A DNA stretch of 64,000 nucleotides from Carallia brachiata (GCA_021464245.1 JADCRB010000016.1:3589250-3653249), one strand, 5' to 3'; shown: positions 19,160 through 30,420, counted from the stretch's first letter. Numbers and translations are program-made. Notes: generated by a model not told the origin, from the sequence alone.

Positions 19160-20386
19160 GCCTGAGACGCAGCTCCAAGTCAATTGCGTCTTTGCTTGGC
19201 AGACCGGTAACGTTGACACTACTAGAATTCTCCTGCTAGTTGACATCGTTGGAGTGTACCAGAAAGAGAGGTGGAGTTTTGCCGAAGCGGGTCCCTCTTG
19301 GTGCAAAGTTTCCTCCTAGACTGAAGTTCCTGTAAGGGATGAACCCTTGGATGACTCCATAAAACCACCAAGGCTAGTATGTGTAGTCCCACAGGCTACA
19401 GTTTTAGTTGAAATAGCCTTGAGGGATCATTGCAGTGGTAGAGTTTGAACCTGCCTCATTTGAGGACGACACCATAATAGTGAGATCTACCATAGGAACA
19501 GTTGTGATGGTTGACTATGCTTCAGAAATAGCAACTCTTTGTGCTGCTTTCTCCCTGTTTCTCTGGTTTTGAAACCAGAAATACACATTTTTTTGTGGGT
19601 TATTATCCAAAAATAGCACTACCTTTACCTTTTTTTACAAATCTAGCACCACCTTCAAAAATTAACAAATCTAGCACAGTTTAATTATTTTTTTTACAAA
19701 TCTGGCACAACCTTTAACAATTAACAAATATAGCGTATTTCAATTATTTTCTAACAAATCTAGCACACTGTCAGCTAAAAATACTTAGTTAAAAGTAACT
19801 AAATCTCTTAGTATACATATATAACACATTTATGTCTAAATCTAGTACAATTTAAAATTCCCAAATGTCATATGTGCATACTGGAGATCAGATTATTTTT
19901 AACTGAAAGTGTGCTAAATTTGTTGAAAAATAATTGAACGTCAAAATCCAGTACAATTTAAAATGCCCAAATATCATATGAGCATGTGTGCATACTGGAG
20001 ATTCGATTTTTTTTTTACTGACAGTGTGCTAGATTTTTTGAAAAATAATTCAACTATACTAGATTTGTTAATTGTTAAAGGTTGTGCTAGATTTGTAAGA
20101 AAATAATTAAATTGTGCTAGATTTGTTAGTTTTTAAAGGTGGTGCCAGATTTGTGAAAAAACACAAAGGTGATGTCATTTTTTGATAATATCCCATTTTT
20201 TGTTTCGACTGCTCCGTACGGTCGTAGTCATGAAGCAAGTTGGGAGAGCTGTGATAAGTTAGGACAAGTAGCTTCATTGTTACAGAAGTATTCCTCCAGG
20301 ATTCACAGTTGGATTAGACTTGGTCGCCATCTAATGCGTGGTGACCTATCTTCTCCCTTGCCCTGAAGTTCTATAACTAGCTCCAT
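19160..20386 (-). pseudogene. WUSCHEL-type homeobox pseudogene, copy E, split by a MITE
   Basis: Minus strand from the ATG at 20,386: MELVIELQGKGEDRS, IRWRPSLIQL then TGA at the same Gln codon that is TAA in copy A, then ILEEYFCNNEATCPN and the helix II region. The MITE interrupts at 20,194-19,597. After it the frame gives VYFWFQNQRN (Trp TGG intact at 19,577-19,575). The WUS-box is degraded to TPPLFL; the EAR-like motif is perfect, LELRL at 19,178-19,164. The MITE lies exactly in the run before VYFWFQ, inside helix III coding sequence. Confidence 0.8.
19597..20194. mobile_element. 598-bp long-TIR MITE, probably Mutator-like
   Basis: Ends are inverted copies: GGGTTATTATCCAAAAAT at the left and the complement GGGATATTATCAAAAAATG at the right, with similarity continuing about 200 bp inward. 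Flanks duplicate ATTTTTTTGT (19,587-19,596) and ATTTTTTGT (20,195-20,203), a 9-10 bp target duplication as in Mutator-like elements. Removing it restores the sequence seen uninterrupted in other WOX copies. Inside each TIR a roughly 50-bp unit (ACAAATCTAGCACAACCTTT and like) is repeated. AT-rich, no coding capacity. Confidence 0.88.
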
Positions 20387-20988
20387 CTTTTTTACTGAAA
20401 GGATGCAGAAGCTTGACCTGCAGTGAGAACGAGTAAAAGGTTGAGACTGGATTAGTGATTCAGACTTAAACCCTTAATCATTTTTATCTTTTTGGTCCGT
20501 TCACAGTTTATACCCATGCGGGCCAGGAGTTTTAGATTGGATTTTGGCCTGTTCACAGTTTATACTCATACGAGCCAAAAGTGCTAGAGTTGGCCTTGTG
20601 TAGCTGTTTCTGTTTCCCCTTTTATACTCGTGCAGGCCAAGGGTGCTGGACTAGGCCTTGTGTGGCTGTTGCCATCTCGCCTTTTATACTCGTTCGGATT
20701 AAGTGTATGGTTTGACTGTTCGCCTTTTATACTCGTGCGAGGTAAGAGTCTGTTGTTGGGTTGTCACCTTTTACACTCGTGCCAGGCAGGAGTCTATTGA
20801 ATTGTGCTGTCGCCTTTTATACTCGTGCAAGGCAAGAGTATGTTGATGAGTCATTGCCTTTTATACTCGTGTGATGCAGGAGTCTGTTGTTGGGTTGTTG
20901 CCTTTTATACTCGTGCAAGGCAGGAGTGTTGAATTGCTAAACTGTTCGCTTTTAATACTCATGCAAGGAAAAAGTTTGTTGTATTTGT
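20387..20988 (-). repeat. Pre-WOX spacer and minisatellite array 10
   Basis: Minus strand: minisatellite units at 20,988-20,510 with GAGTATAAAAGGCGA, closing units GAGTATAAACTGTGAAC, then the spacer CTGAATCACTAATCC...TTTTACTCGTTCTCACTGCAGG (acceptor-like CAG intact, about 20,421) and the A-run before ATG. Confidence 0.85.
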
Positions 20989-21515
20989 AGATGTTGACTT
21001 GGGCTTTGAGTCAAGATTTGGTTGTTTCCCCCGAATCTATATGTGGACTTTGGGCTGGAATCTAGATTTAAGGTTTTGAACTCGAGTTTGGCCTCGAATT
21101 TAGATTTGGGCTTCGGGCCAAGATTTGGATTTGGGTCCGAGTTTGGGGTCTAGATTTTGAGGATTTGGATTTGAACTGGGATTTTGTTTTGGGTTTTGGG
21201 CCTAAGTTTGAGCCTGAGTTGGGATTTGGGCTTTGGATTTAGGTCCGAGTTTGGGGTTTGCCTCGAAATCTAGATTTGGAATTTGAGTTTAGGCTTTGAG
21301 TCTAAGATTTGGACTTGTTGACTTGAACTAGAATTTGGTTTTGGGTTTTGAGTCCGAGTTTGGATTTGGATTTTGGATTTGGATTTGAGCTTTGAGCTTT
21401 GACCGAAGTTTGAGCCCGAGTTTGGATTTGGGCTTCGAGTTTTATTTGGGGTTTGGGGGCCTGCCCCAAATTTAGATTTGGATTTTAAGGAAGGGTTTTG
21501 AACCTGCACATGAAC
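20989..21515 (-). repeat. CCCAAATCC-type repeat block
   Basis: Minus-strand version of the block, with GGGGCAGGCCCCCAAACCCC and CCAAATCCAAACTCGG units. Low-complexity frames only. Confidence 0.85.
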
Positions 21516-22254
21516 TTTAGAAGCACTTTTTTTAATTCTTTTATTTTTTTTTTGCTTTTATTTTTAAACATTTTCCTTTTTTTCTTTTTTTTTTTTGCTT
21601 TCTTTTGAATTTTTTTGGCTTTTTTTTTTAAAATTCTGTTTTTTTGAATTTTTTTCTTTTTTTTAATTTTTTACACATAACAATGCTTAAGAAATATATT
21701 GCTATTTAGGCCATTTCAGACGCCTTCTTTCGAGGTCGGCAATTTTCTGATATATGATCTCCTACAGCTGTAAAAATCCTCTTTCTATTTCTATAAGCAC
21801 GTCTCCGAAGCTAGGACCGTCAATAATCATGATGTCAAATTGGTAGATGATGCTCCACGGAAGACTGTAGTGGAGGGGCCTTTTGATTTTTCTCGACTTG
21901 TTTCAGTAGAACGTGTTGGATCCTGCTGTTGAGCAGAATTTGATGCTTGGACCAAGGCAGTTGGTCGATTTCTCTATTTAGTGATAGAGCCACGTGAAAA
22001 GTCTAGTTGCTGTCAGAACTACAGATCTTTCATTTGAAATTTGTTGGTGGTGAGGAATCGTGTCCTTGCACGATTTTGTGGACTCTTTTGAGTGGCAAGG
22101 AACTATTTCCATGCATGAGTCTATGGACCTGTGTACCCAAATAGGATAGTTGATATAGGTGATAGAGCAGAAACCTTTTTGCTGGTGGCGGTAGTCGTGT
22201 TCTTCCTTGTTGGAATTTTTTTCTTTTAAGGAGCAAAAGATGGGAGGCAAAGAT
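21516..22254 (-). other. 5' leader and A-rich tract, minus strand
   Basis: Minus strand: leader with CATCAACTATCCTATTTGGG, GTGGCTCTATCACTAAATAG and CTTGGTCCAAGCATC; the pol-end phrase is poorly preserved (TTCTTAAGCATTGTTATGTG remains). The A-rich tract is at 21,675-21,520. The 21,700-21,960 part is more diverged than in other leaders. No gag domain. Confidence 0.6.
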
Positions 22255-22272
22255 GTCCCACTAGGCATACTA
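22255..22272 (-). other. Primer-binding-like site of LTR 8
   Basis: Minus strand TAGTATGCCTAGTGGGAC, a mutated form of the TGGCACGCCCAGTGGGAC that follows LTR ends in this family. Its place, five bases inside the LTR, fits a primer-binding site. I cannot say which tRNA would prime. Confidence 0.55.
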
Positions 22273-22277
22273 AAAAT

Positions 22278-23152
22278 CGCGATTGGAACCCATATGTTTC
22301 TAACATGCAATCATTAGACTAAAAAATATAGATATAAATTACAGATAAAAATTTTGAAATTTGTGTCGGGTTGATCTCCGTGTGATCCTCTAACTAATGC
22401 TACTGTGTGATTTCGTCAAGGGCCATAAGGGCTTGATCTTGACCGAAAGAGGTTGAATTTCCACAACTTGCTCTTGAACTGTTGAAAATAAATTCCACTG
22501 AGGGCTGAGGCTTGATCTCAGGGGACTACTAGAACTCTGGTAAGGGCCATATGAGCTTGATCTCAGATGGACTGGTTTGAATCTACTGAGGGTCGAGGCT
22601 TGATCCCACTTGGACTAATTTAACTTTGGTAAGAGCTGTAGAGACTTGTTCTCAGGTGGACTGACTCTGCTAAGGGTCGTAGGAGGGTCAATCCTAGACA
22701 GATGTTTAATATTTTAATAGTTTGGATTTTTGCTCTCATGGATCCCAATCTAAGGCGACTGGAGAGTATATGCCCAAAATATGTATGGAATTGAGTATAT
22801 TAAATATTTTGGGCTTGACAACTGGAATGTCTCCCTTAATGGAGTTTGGAAGCGTATGCCCAAAATACGAAAACGTAAAGGAAAAGTTTCAAATAAAACT
22901 TTGGCCCCTTGAATTTTAATTTTTGCTGTGCCCCCTGTGCTTCTGTGGTGTGATTAGTTGTTAGAGATTTGCGCCTATTTATAAGCTAGGAGGAGACACT
23001 GTATAGTACTGTGCCACCAACTTTTCACTGACATTTTTTTTACTCTCTTCCAGATGTCGGCCATTGACTATGATTTTTTTTTTCTTTTTCCTACTTCTAA
23101 ATTTTGGATCTTGACTCTTCCTCTTTTTTTTTTTTTTTTTTTTGAGTTTACA
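22278..23152 (-). repeat. LTR 8
   Basis: Minus strand TGTAAACTC start at 23,152, GTCAAGATCC/GTCAATGGCCGACATC repeats, TATA-like GCTTATAAATAGG at about 22,985, AAATATTTAATATACTC, sub-repeats, end GGTTCCAATCGCG. About 875 bp. Its start lies 4 bp from the end of LTR 9. Confidence 0.83.
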
Positions 23153-23156
23153 AATT

Positions 23157-23982
23157 CAACAATTATAATTGGGACCCATATATTTCGAGTCTCAAATAGT
23201 TAGACTTCGAAAATAGATATACGAATTACAAGTGAAAATTTTGAAATTTGTGTGGGATTGGTCTTTGTGTGATCCTCTAATCAATGCTCCCATGTGATTT
23301 TGTCAAGGGCCACAAGGGCTTGATCTTGACCGAAAGAGGTTGAATTTCCACAGCTTGCTCTTGAACTGATGGAAATAAATTCACTGAGGGCTGAGGCTTG
23401 ATCTCAGGGGACTACTAGAACTCCGGTGAGAGCTGTCTGGGCTTGATCTCAGATGGACTGGTTTAACTCTACTTAGGGCTGGGGCTTGATCCCGCTCAGA
23501 CTAGTTTAGCTCTGCTGAGGATTGTAAGAGGCTTAATCTCAGACAGATGTTTGATATTTTAGTATTTTAAATTTTTACTCTCGCAGATCCCAATCTGAGG
23601 TGACTGAAGAGTATATACGTAAAATATGTTTGGAAATGAGTATATTAAATATTTTGGACCTTTACTCTAAAAGATCATGCTTAATGGCGTCTAAAGAGTA
23701 TGCGCCCAAAATATGAAAACGTATAAGTGAGGAAGTTTTGTTAAAGGATTTCACAGATGCTTCCTCAGGATGCCCCAAATGGTTAGTTGTGAAGGCTATT
23801 TATAGGCCTTTTTGCAAAGCAAGCAGACAAAGGCCAATGGCCTTTTGTCAATTCTGGTTGGCAGCAACTTGTTGCCAACCTTTATAACTTCATTTTTTTT
23901 TTTTCAGTTAGGCACCGACTCTTGACTTTTTTTTTTTTTTCCTTTTGTTTTCTTTTTTTTTTTAAATTTTTTAATGTTTACA
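23157..23982 (-). repeat. LTR 9 (subtype with GGCCTTTTGTC)
   Basis: Minus strand TGTAAACATT start at 23,982 after CCTTGAAGTGGGGCCATT, TATA-like GGCCTATAAATAGCC (about 23,799), a segment with repeated GGCCATTGGCC, then the common sub-repeats and end ...GGGTCCCAATTATAATTG. This is the 3' LTR of the element whose 5' LTR is split by the chromovirus. Confidence 0.83.
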
Positions 23983-24690
23983 AATGGCCCCACTTCAAGG
24001 CTTGGTGAGGAAAGACCTTCGAACGTGATCTGAACCAAGTCTTGAAGTCCAGCTTGAAACTTGAGACATCTTGAGGAACATTGAATGTTGAAGTCCTTAA
24101 CTCCGATTAACTCAGCTGATGTCGGGCTTTCATAGCTCGTCAAGCTATCTTATAGAACTTGAAGGACCATGGTTTAAGTGAGGCTAATCTACTAGACAAA
24201 GATCCTGAACTTCCCCACGAAGAAGGTTCAGTACCACAGAATTTCAAGGTCAACGCATAGAGAGATGGGTCGTAGTTATGATTCTTCTATATGTTGTGAC
24301 GTAAGGAGAGTAGTTAGAACTTCTCTGTTCGTTGCCACATTTTTCAGCTTATTATGATATATGTGAATTAAGGAGAGTGGTTGGAACTTCATTGACCAAC
24401 GTAGCGTCAGACGCTGAGATTCGAGAGTTTCCTGAAATTAAGCGAACGACTCTTTTTCTTTTTGACTCTTATCTTGCAGCTTTTTTATTAAAGAATTTCC
24501 TGAAAAAGAGAATACAGGGACTAGCCATATCCTTTCTTCTAGAGAGAAAAAAGAGTTGAGGGGTAAGTTTTGCGACTTGAGGACGTAGAAAATATATACA
24601 CAACAAAAGCTGCCTTTTTTTTTGCTTTTTTTTTCAAAGTCAAAAAGGAGATATGCAGAGCCGTTGCACCTTATCTTTGTCTGCTAGCTT
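23983..24690 (-). pseudogene. MASP ORF region and spacer, minus strand
   Basis: ATGGCTAGTCCC starts at 24,528 and gives MASPCILFFRKFFNKKAAR then stop after a short deletion. The TATATATTTTC stretch and A-run precede it. The tail to LTR 9 has CAAGCCTTGAAGTGGGGCC. Most of the post-EAR spacer is deleted (join near 24,660). Confidence 0.5.
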
Positions 24691-25314
24691 GGTGGGGCCC
24701 AAAACGCAGCTCCAAGTCAATTGCGTCTTCGCTTGGTAGACCGATGACGTTGACATTACTAGAACTCTCCTGTTGGTTGACATCGCTGGAGTGTACTGCA
24801 AAGAGAGGTAGACTCTCGCCAGAGTGGCTCCCTCCTAGTGCAAAGTTTCCTCCTAGACTGAAGTTCCCGTAAGGGATGAACCCCTAGTTGACTGCATAAA
24901 ACCACTAGGACCAGTATATATAGCCGCACAGGCTACGATTTTGGTTGAAACAACTTTGAGGGATCATTGCTATCATGGAGTTTGGACCTGCCTCATTTGA
25001 GGACAACGCCATACTGGTAAGATCTACCACAGGAACAGTTGTGATGGTAGATTGTGCTTCAGAAACAACAGCTCTTTGTGCTGCTCTCTCCTTATTTCTC
25101 TAATCTGGAACTAGAAACACACATTTTTTTGTTTCGATTGCTTTGTACGGCCGCAGTGATGAAGTAAGTTGAGAGAGCTGTGATAAGCTAGGACAAGTAC
25201 CTTCATTGTTGTTGAAGCACTCCTCCAAGATTTGTAGTTGCATTGGACTTGGTCGTCATATAATGCGTGTGACCTATCCTCTCCCTTGTCCTGAGGTTCT
25301 GCAACTAGTTCCAT
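24691..25314 (-). pseudogene. WUSCHEL-type homeobox pseudogene, copy F
   Basis: Minus strand ATG at 25,314: MELVAEPQDKGEDRS, then a small deletion shifts the homeodomain (in other frames NAYD..VQCN and ILEECFNNNEGTCPSLSQLS are seen). The helix III Trp codon is TAG (25,113-25,111), a stop shared with copies G, H and I. The C-terminal part is open in one frame: ESLPLFAVHSSDVNQQESSS, with WUS-box-like SLPLFA at 24,814-24,797, through GLPSEDAIDLELRFGP, EAR-like LELRF at 24,715-24,701. So the repression-motif half is well kept and the DNA-binding half is not. Confidence 0.8.
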
Positions 25315-26412
25315 CTTTTTTACTGAAAGGATTAAGAAGCTTGACCTGCAGTAAGAACGAGTAAAATGTTGAGACCGAAATAGTGATTCAGACTCAAAAC
25401 CCCAATCATTTTTATCTTGTTGGGCCGTTAACAATTTATTTTTATCTTGTTGCACCGTTAACAATTTATACTCATGCCGACCAGTAGTTTTTGATTGGCC
25501 CTTGTTTGGTTGTTGTTGTTTCGTCTTTTTGTGTGGGTTAAGAGTATGCTTTGACTGTTGAATCGTCCCCTTTTATACTCGTGCGAGGTAGAAGCATTTT
25601 GTTGTTGAACTCTCGCCTTTTATACTTATGCGAGGCAGGAGTGTGTTGTTGATCTTTTTGCCTTTTGTACTCGTGTGAGACAGGAGTGTATTGTTGGGTT
25701 GTCGCGTTTTATACACATGCAAGGAAGGAGTGTTGAATTGTGCTATTGCCTTTTATACTTGTGCGATGTAGAAGTGTTGTTCAGCTGTTCGCTTTTTATA
25801 CTCATGCGAGGCAGGAGTTTGTTGGTGGGTTGTCGCTTTTTATGCTCGTGCAGGCTAGGAGTCTAAGTTGTAGATGAGTTATCACCTTTTATACTCAGGC
25901 GATGTAGGAGTGTTGAACTATGCTGTTGAGTTGTTCGCCTTTTTATACATGTGCAAGGCAAGAGTCTATTTTGTCGTTGTCGTCTCGCCTTTTATACTGA
26001 AGCGAGCTAGGAGTCTAGTTTTTTGTTGTTGTTGTCGCCTTTTATACTCGTGTGAGGCAGGAGTTTGATTCAATTGTTCGCCTTTTATACTCGTGCAAAG
26101 CAAGAGTGTGGAACGATGTTGGGGAGCTGTTCGCCTTTTATACTTGTGTGAGTCAGGAGTGTTGAACATTGTTATGGAGTTGTTCATCTTTTATACTCGT
26201 GCGAGGTAAGAGTGTTGAATTTGCTGAGTTGTCACCTTTTACACTGGTGCGAAGCACGAGTGTGGTATTGGATTGTCGCCTTTTATACTCGTGCTAGGCA
26301 GGAGTGTTGAATCATGTTGTCGCCTTTTATACTCGTGCGAGGTATGAGTCTATTGTTGATCTATTGCCTTTTATACTCATGCAAAGTAGAAGTGTGGATT
26401 TGCTGATGAGCT
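25315..26412 (-). repeat. Pre-WOX spacer and minisatellite array 11
   Basis: Minus strand: about 24 units with GCACGAGTATAAAAGGCG between 26,412 and 25,560, a closing section with a 31-bp direct duplication around TTAACGGTGCAACAAGATAA and TTAACGGCCCAACAAGATAA, then the spacer with ACTCGTTCTTACTGCAGG (acceptor-like site intact, about 25,350). Confidence 0.85.
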
Positions 26413-26749
26413 ATTGAGCTGAGTAAGGGTTTAGGATTTGCCCCCAAACCTGGATTTAAACTTTGGTCGGAATTTGAATTTAAGCTTGGATTTACGCTTT
26501 AGATTTGGGTCCAGGTCTGGGGTCTGCCTCCGAATGTGGGTTTGGATTTTAGGCCAGAAATTGAGTTAGGGCTTTGAGCTCGAGTTTAGATTTTGAGCTT
26601 GAATTTCGATCCGGATTGGGGGTCCACCCCCGAATTTGGATTTGGACTTTAGGCCAAAATTTGGGTTTGGGGGTTTTTAACCCGAGTTTGGACCCGATTT
26701 GGATTTGGGCTTCAAGTTTGAGTTTTTAGTTGGAATTGGGATTTGGGCA
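26413..26749 (-). repeat. CCCAAATCC-type repeat block
   Basis: Minus-strand block with GGGGGTGGACCCCCAATCC and CCAAATCCAAATTCGGGG units. No coding support. Confidence 0.85.
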
Positions 26750-28345
26750 CAGGGACTGTATATGTGCCTCAACATTTTTTTTTTCTATTTTTTTGAATTT
26801 TTAATTTTTTTCTTTACTTTTTTTTCTTTCACATTTTTTTTGCTTTTTTTTTTTGGAATTTTTTTATTTTTTCTAATTTTTTTCTTTTTTTATTTTTTTA
26901 TCTACATATAACAATGCTTTAGAAACTTACTGCTTGATTGAGCCAGGTTGGGATACATCTATGAATTGGCAGCGTGTAAACGTAGATTCATGCCGACTTT
27001 CCTTCGATAGATGCGAAGAGACATTGGTTTGGTTGGCTGAGGCTATGTCCTCCTAGTCCAAAATGATTTTATTTTGGACTATGAGCTTCAATATCAGCTC
27101 TTTAGCATGAAACACTACTCGGTTGGATGGCTGACTATGCAGTGATACCTGCAAAATTTCAGAGCATTGACTTGATCCTTCTCATTGGGTTGCTTGCATT
27201 CTAGGAATATGATTAGCTTAGCTTCCAAAAGTTGATCGAGAATGCCTGGAACGTCAGAGTCAGGGAATGGATACTTCTTCTGTTCTAACTCTCACAATGT
27301 CGCATTTCCTTTTTTTTTTTACTTTGAATTGTTAGCATTGGAGGGCTCACTTTTGCGTTAGCTCCTACTTTTATTGGTGGAGTATCAACGACCGTTGCTT
27401 CCTAGCCCCCATCCCAGTCCAAAAGTTTATCTCCATGTCGTGCACACGGGTCGCAAACTCCTCGAAAGTTCAAGGTTTGATACCCTGTAAGATGTATAAC
27501 AGCTCCCAGTGCATCCCTTGAATGCACATTTTGACAGCAGAAGTCTCCGTCAAAGGATCCTTGCAATCGAGACTGAGAGCACGCTAACTGTTTATGTATT
27601 CGATGACAGACTCTCCTTTCCTTTGCTTGGCTCTTGTGAGCTCCATCATGCTCACTATTCGATGGGTGCTGAAAAATCTATTAAGAAACTCGTGTTGCAG
27701 CTATTACCAACAGCCAATTGATTCTAGTTCAAGGTTTATGAACTAGGTGAAGGCGGTGTCCTTGAGTGAACGAACAAACTGTTTCACCAAAAGGTCACCG
27801 TAAGTTCCTGCATTGCTGCAGGTTTCAACGAAGTGAGCAATGTGTTGTTTTAGATCACCTCGTCCATCGAATTGTTGAAACTTGGGTGGTTTGTAGCCCA
27901 AGGGCATGCTAAGGTTTTCAATCCGTCTCGTGTATGGTTTGACTCACATTTGTGAACTTGAAAATGGTGCACTTTATTGTAAATGGACTGTATTCGTTAT
28001 CTTGTTCTATAATTGTTGGACAGATAATGAAGCAATAGAACTTGAAGGCGGTAGCTGTGCAGGACCGCCTTGTTGTTTTTCAACTCAGAAAATGTTGGTT
28101 GGAGTCACTTCTGGAGTGAAACCAAGCGGATATGGCTGTTCCCCACTAGTCTTAAGATCAATTTGTATTGGAAGCTTTTTTTTTATATTGGCAATTTCTC
28201 AATCCTTTTCTTCCAAAGCTTTCATCAAATGGAAAATTTTGTTTTCCAATTCAACGATTTTGCCTTCCGCGTTGGTTGTGCTTCTCATCATGATTGCGAT
28301 GATGTTGGTGTTGAACTCCTGCTAGAAAATTTTTTTTAAAGCAAA
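26750..28345 (-). pseudogene. gag pseudogene with pol end, minus strand
   Basis: Minus strand from about 28,340: coiled-coil-like LENKILHLMKALEEKD region, EQPYPLGFTPEVTP, then the Retrotrans_gag domain with FQQFDGRGDLKQHIAHFVET, YGDLLVKQFVRSLKDTAFTW, and FLNRFFSTHR. It continues through FPDSDVPGILDQLLEAKLI and a CHHC-like knuckle to the pol end (GKFL/SKFLKHCYM and stop, about 26,913). The A-rich tract is at 26,905-26,755. Several stops. The join from gag to pol end matches the copies at 15.1 and 41.4 kb. Confidence 0.78.
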
Positions 28346-28362
28346 ATATTGAAGGCAGAGAG

Positions 28363-28380
28363 GTCACACTAGGCATGCCA
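28363..28380 (-). other. Primer-binding-like site of LTR 10
   Basis: Minus strand TGGCATGCCTAGTGTGAC, one base from the form following LTR 1, about 10 bp inside the LTR end. Confidence 0.6.
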
Positions 28381-28390
28381 ATAATTGTGA

Positions 28391-28495
28391 GGGACTTGTA
28401 TGTTTCAAGCCTCAAACAGTTAGGCTTCAAAAATACAAATACAAATTATAAGTGAAAATTTAAAAATTATGTGGGGTCGATCTCTGTGTAGATCC
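28391..28495 (-). repeat. LTR 10, 3' piece
   Basis: Minus-strand LTR end (GAGGCTTGAAACATACAAGTCCC and the preceding AAATTTTCACTTATAATTTG). Interrupted at 28,495 by the chromovirus. The sequence resumes at 34,571 with TCCAATTAATGCTC, as in uninterrupted LTRs. Confidence 0.85.
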
Positions 28496-28869
28496 TGATG
28501 TAGGATGAATAGGAAGAACAACCTAAGTCAGGAATCCACCCGACAACTAATCACTCGGGAATCCACCCGAAAAGAATCGAGAATCCACTTGAAAGAAATT
28601 TGTATGTAATCAATATTCAATTGCATAAAGTTTGAAAAAACAATAAAGGTTCAAGCTCTATTTATAGAGCTACATAGGTAAATCTTAAACCGAAACAAAT
28701 AACTGCTAACAGATAATTACGGAAATAACTGAAAAATAAACACATAGTTAACACGTCCTAAACAAGAGAGAATCTAATAACTGAATAACAAATCCTATCC
28801 TACGTGGACCGAAACTTTCAGAATTTCTTCCGAGAGAAGAAATTTTTTTCAGCAACTGCAACTGCATCA
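28496..28869 (-). repeat. Chromovirus 3' LTR (374 bp)
   Basis: Minus strand begins TGATGCAGTTGCAGTTGCTG right after a purine tract (CCGGAGGGGAA) and ends CCTATTCATCCTACATCA. Contains a TATA box CTATAAATAGAGC at about 28,658-28,670. The last codons of the integrase/chromodomain frame run into it (stop at 28,818). Confidence 0.85.
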
Positions 28870-29336
28870 TTCCCCTCCGGTTGAAAAGAACTCAACTCCG
28901 TCCAGGAAGACACCAAGTAACCATCAAGCAACTCAGGATCTATCAATCGAAGATCATTCTCAGGAAGCCAAGTAGCATCAGAGGCAGGATGACCTTTCCA
29001 CTGAACAAGAAAACGTTGAAATCCTCCATAAGAAGAAGCAACGTACTCTTCATCCAAGATAGTCTCAATATCCTCAGCACGTGTCGCAAAAGTAGGTGTC
29101 TTTTGCACAGCAGTACCTGAAAAGAGACTAGAAGGCAGAGAAGGAGGCTCGAAAGTGCCTTGGTGAGGTGTCAAATCGTCCACATTGAAAATAGTACTAA
29201 TGTTCAAGTCAATTGGTAAATCAAGTAAATATGCATTAGGTCCAAGTTTTTCAATAATGGAATATGGGCCAATAGCTCGAGCTTGCAACTTTTTGGGCTT
29301 ATTTTTAGGGAATCGCTCAGGACAGATGCGAACCAT
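28818..29336 (-). pseudogene. Chromovirus integrase C-terminus and chromodomain
   Basis: A 172-residue open frame. The first part (QARAIGPYSIIEKLGPNAYL, LDLNISTIFNVDDL) is the integrase C-terminal domain with its GPY/F-type motif. Residues from about 90 to 130 are a chromodomain: ILDEEYVASSYGGFQRFLVQ, WKGHPASDATWLPENDL, with the aromatic positions expected for methyl-lysine binding (Y, W, and a W-x-P) present. Chromodomains direct chromovirus insertion to chromatin. Best preserved segment of the element, but upstream integrase is broken. Confidence 0.85.
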
Positions 29337-30420
29337 GACAAAATCATCAACATGAAATTGTTTATCTTGACGATGTACATCAGCAGCAAGCTTATAATCA
29401 ACATTACTTAAAGCAATCTTGCTCCTAATCTCAGCATGTAGGTTATGAATATGTGTGGCAAAATTTTCAGCAGGCTCAGAAGAACGAAGATTAGGAGGAA
29501 GGGGAATGAGGTCAACAGGTGTGCGAGGGGTATAACCATGGACAATCTCAAATGGGCTCTTACCAGTCAGACGGTTGACAGAATTATTGTAGGCAAACTC
29601 AACTGTTGGTAAAATCGAGTCCCAATTACCTTATTTTTCACCCACTAGACACCTAAGTAAGTCTCCCAAACTTCGATTAACTATCTCAGTTTGACTATCT
29701 ATTTGAGGATGAAATGCAGATGAAAATTTCAAACAACTCCCAAACAATTTCCAAAGTGTTTTCTAAAAATAACTCACAAACTTAACATCTCTATCAGACA
29801 CAATAGAAACAGGCAAATCGTGCAATCTAACAACTTCTTTGAAAAACAACTTTGCAATATGAGATGCATCAGTGGACTTATTACATGGAATGAAATGAGC
29901 CATTTTAGAGAATCTATCCACAACCACAAAGATGCAATCATTACCACGAACTGTCCTAGGCAAACCAAGCACAAAATCCATGGTAACATCATGCCAAGGT
30001 GTATGTGGAGCAGGAAGTGGTGTGTACAAACTAGTGTTATGCTTTTTAGCTTTAGCAACTTGACAAGTGTAACACTATGATACAATTCCAGACACATCTC
30101 TCTTCAACGAAGGCCAGTAAAACCTATCCTCAACAAGTGCAATAGTCTTATCCCTTCCTAAGTGACCAGCTAACCCACCAGCATGCATTTCCCAAACTAA
30201 AAAGTCACGAAACGATGTACGTGGAATGCACAACTTGTTAGCTCTAAACAGAAATCCATCAAGCACAACAAAGTCAACATAGTCCCTACAATTTCCATCA
30301 CAAATAGATTGAAATATAAGACCAAAATCAGGACAAGTAGGGTACTCATCATGCAATCTCTCGAAACCTACAACATGAGCATGCAACTCTTGAAGAACAC
30401 GCACAACTACTCAGAGCATC
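29337..30420 (-). pseudogene. Chromovirus integrase, zinc-binding and catalytic core
   Basis: Minus strand: H2C2 zinc-binding part with EMHAGGLAGHLGRDKT, then ...SGIVS, a TAG stop and [13 protein letters not shown]. The catalytic core follows: [20 protein letters not shown] (first Asp), [10 protein letters not shown] (second Asp), a frame break, then HPQIDSQTEIVNRSL (the Glu) and FAYNNSVN. All D, D, E positions are recognisable across frames. Stops and frameshifts at about 30,077, 29,763 and 29,629 prevent one protein. Confidence 0.85.

Larger units (their letters stand above)
17755..23152 (-). mobile_element. Non-autonomous element (leader type) with WOX copy E, minus strand
   Basis: Read on the minus strand: LTR 8 (23,152-22,278), primer-like site (22,272-22,255), leader, A-rich tract, CCCAAATCC block, minisatellite, WOX copy E carrying a MITE, spacer, MASP region, LTR 7 (truncated). 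No gag and no pol except perhaps the end. Both LTRs share the CAGTACTATA...CCTCCTAGC and GTCAAGAGCC start region. Confidence 0.75.

Noticed and set aside
19597..20194. hAT-type MITE
   Set aside because: Target duplication is 9-10 bp rather than 8, and the TIRs are long, which fits Mutator-like elements better. The T-run leaves one base of doubt.
27509..28339. Plus-strand frames opposite the gag copy at 26.9-28.3 kb
   Set aside because: These are antisense shadows of the minus-strand gag; the same shadows appear opposite the copy at 42 kb.
29820..30080. Plus-strand frame opposite the chromovirus integrase
   Set aside because: The minus strand holds the D, D, E integrase core; the plus frame has no domain.
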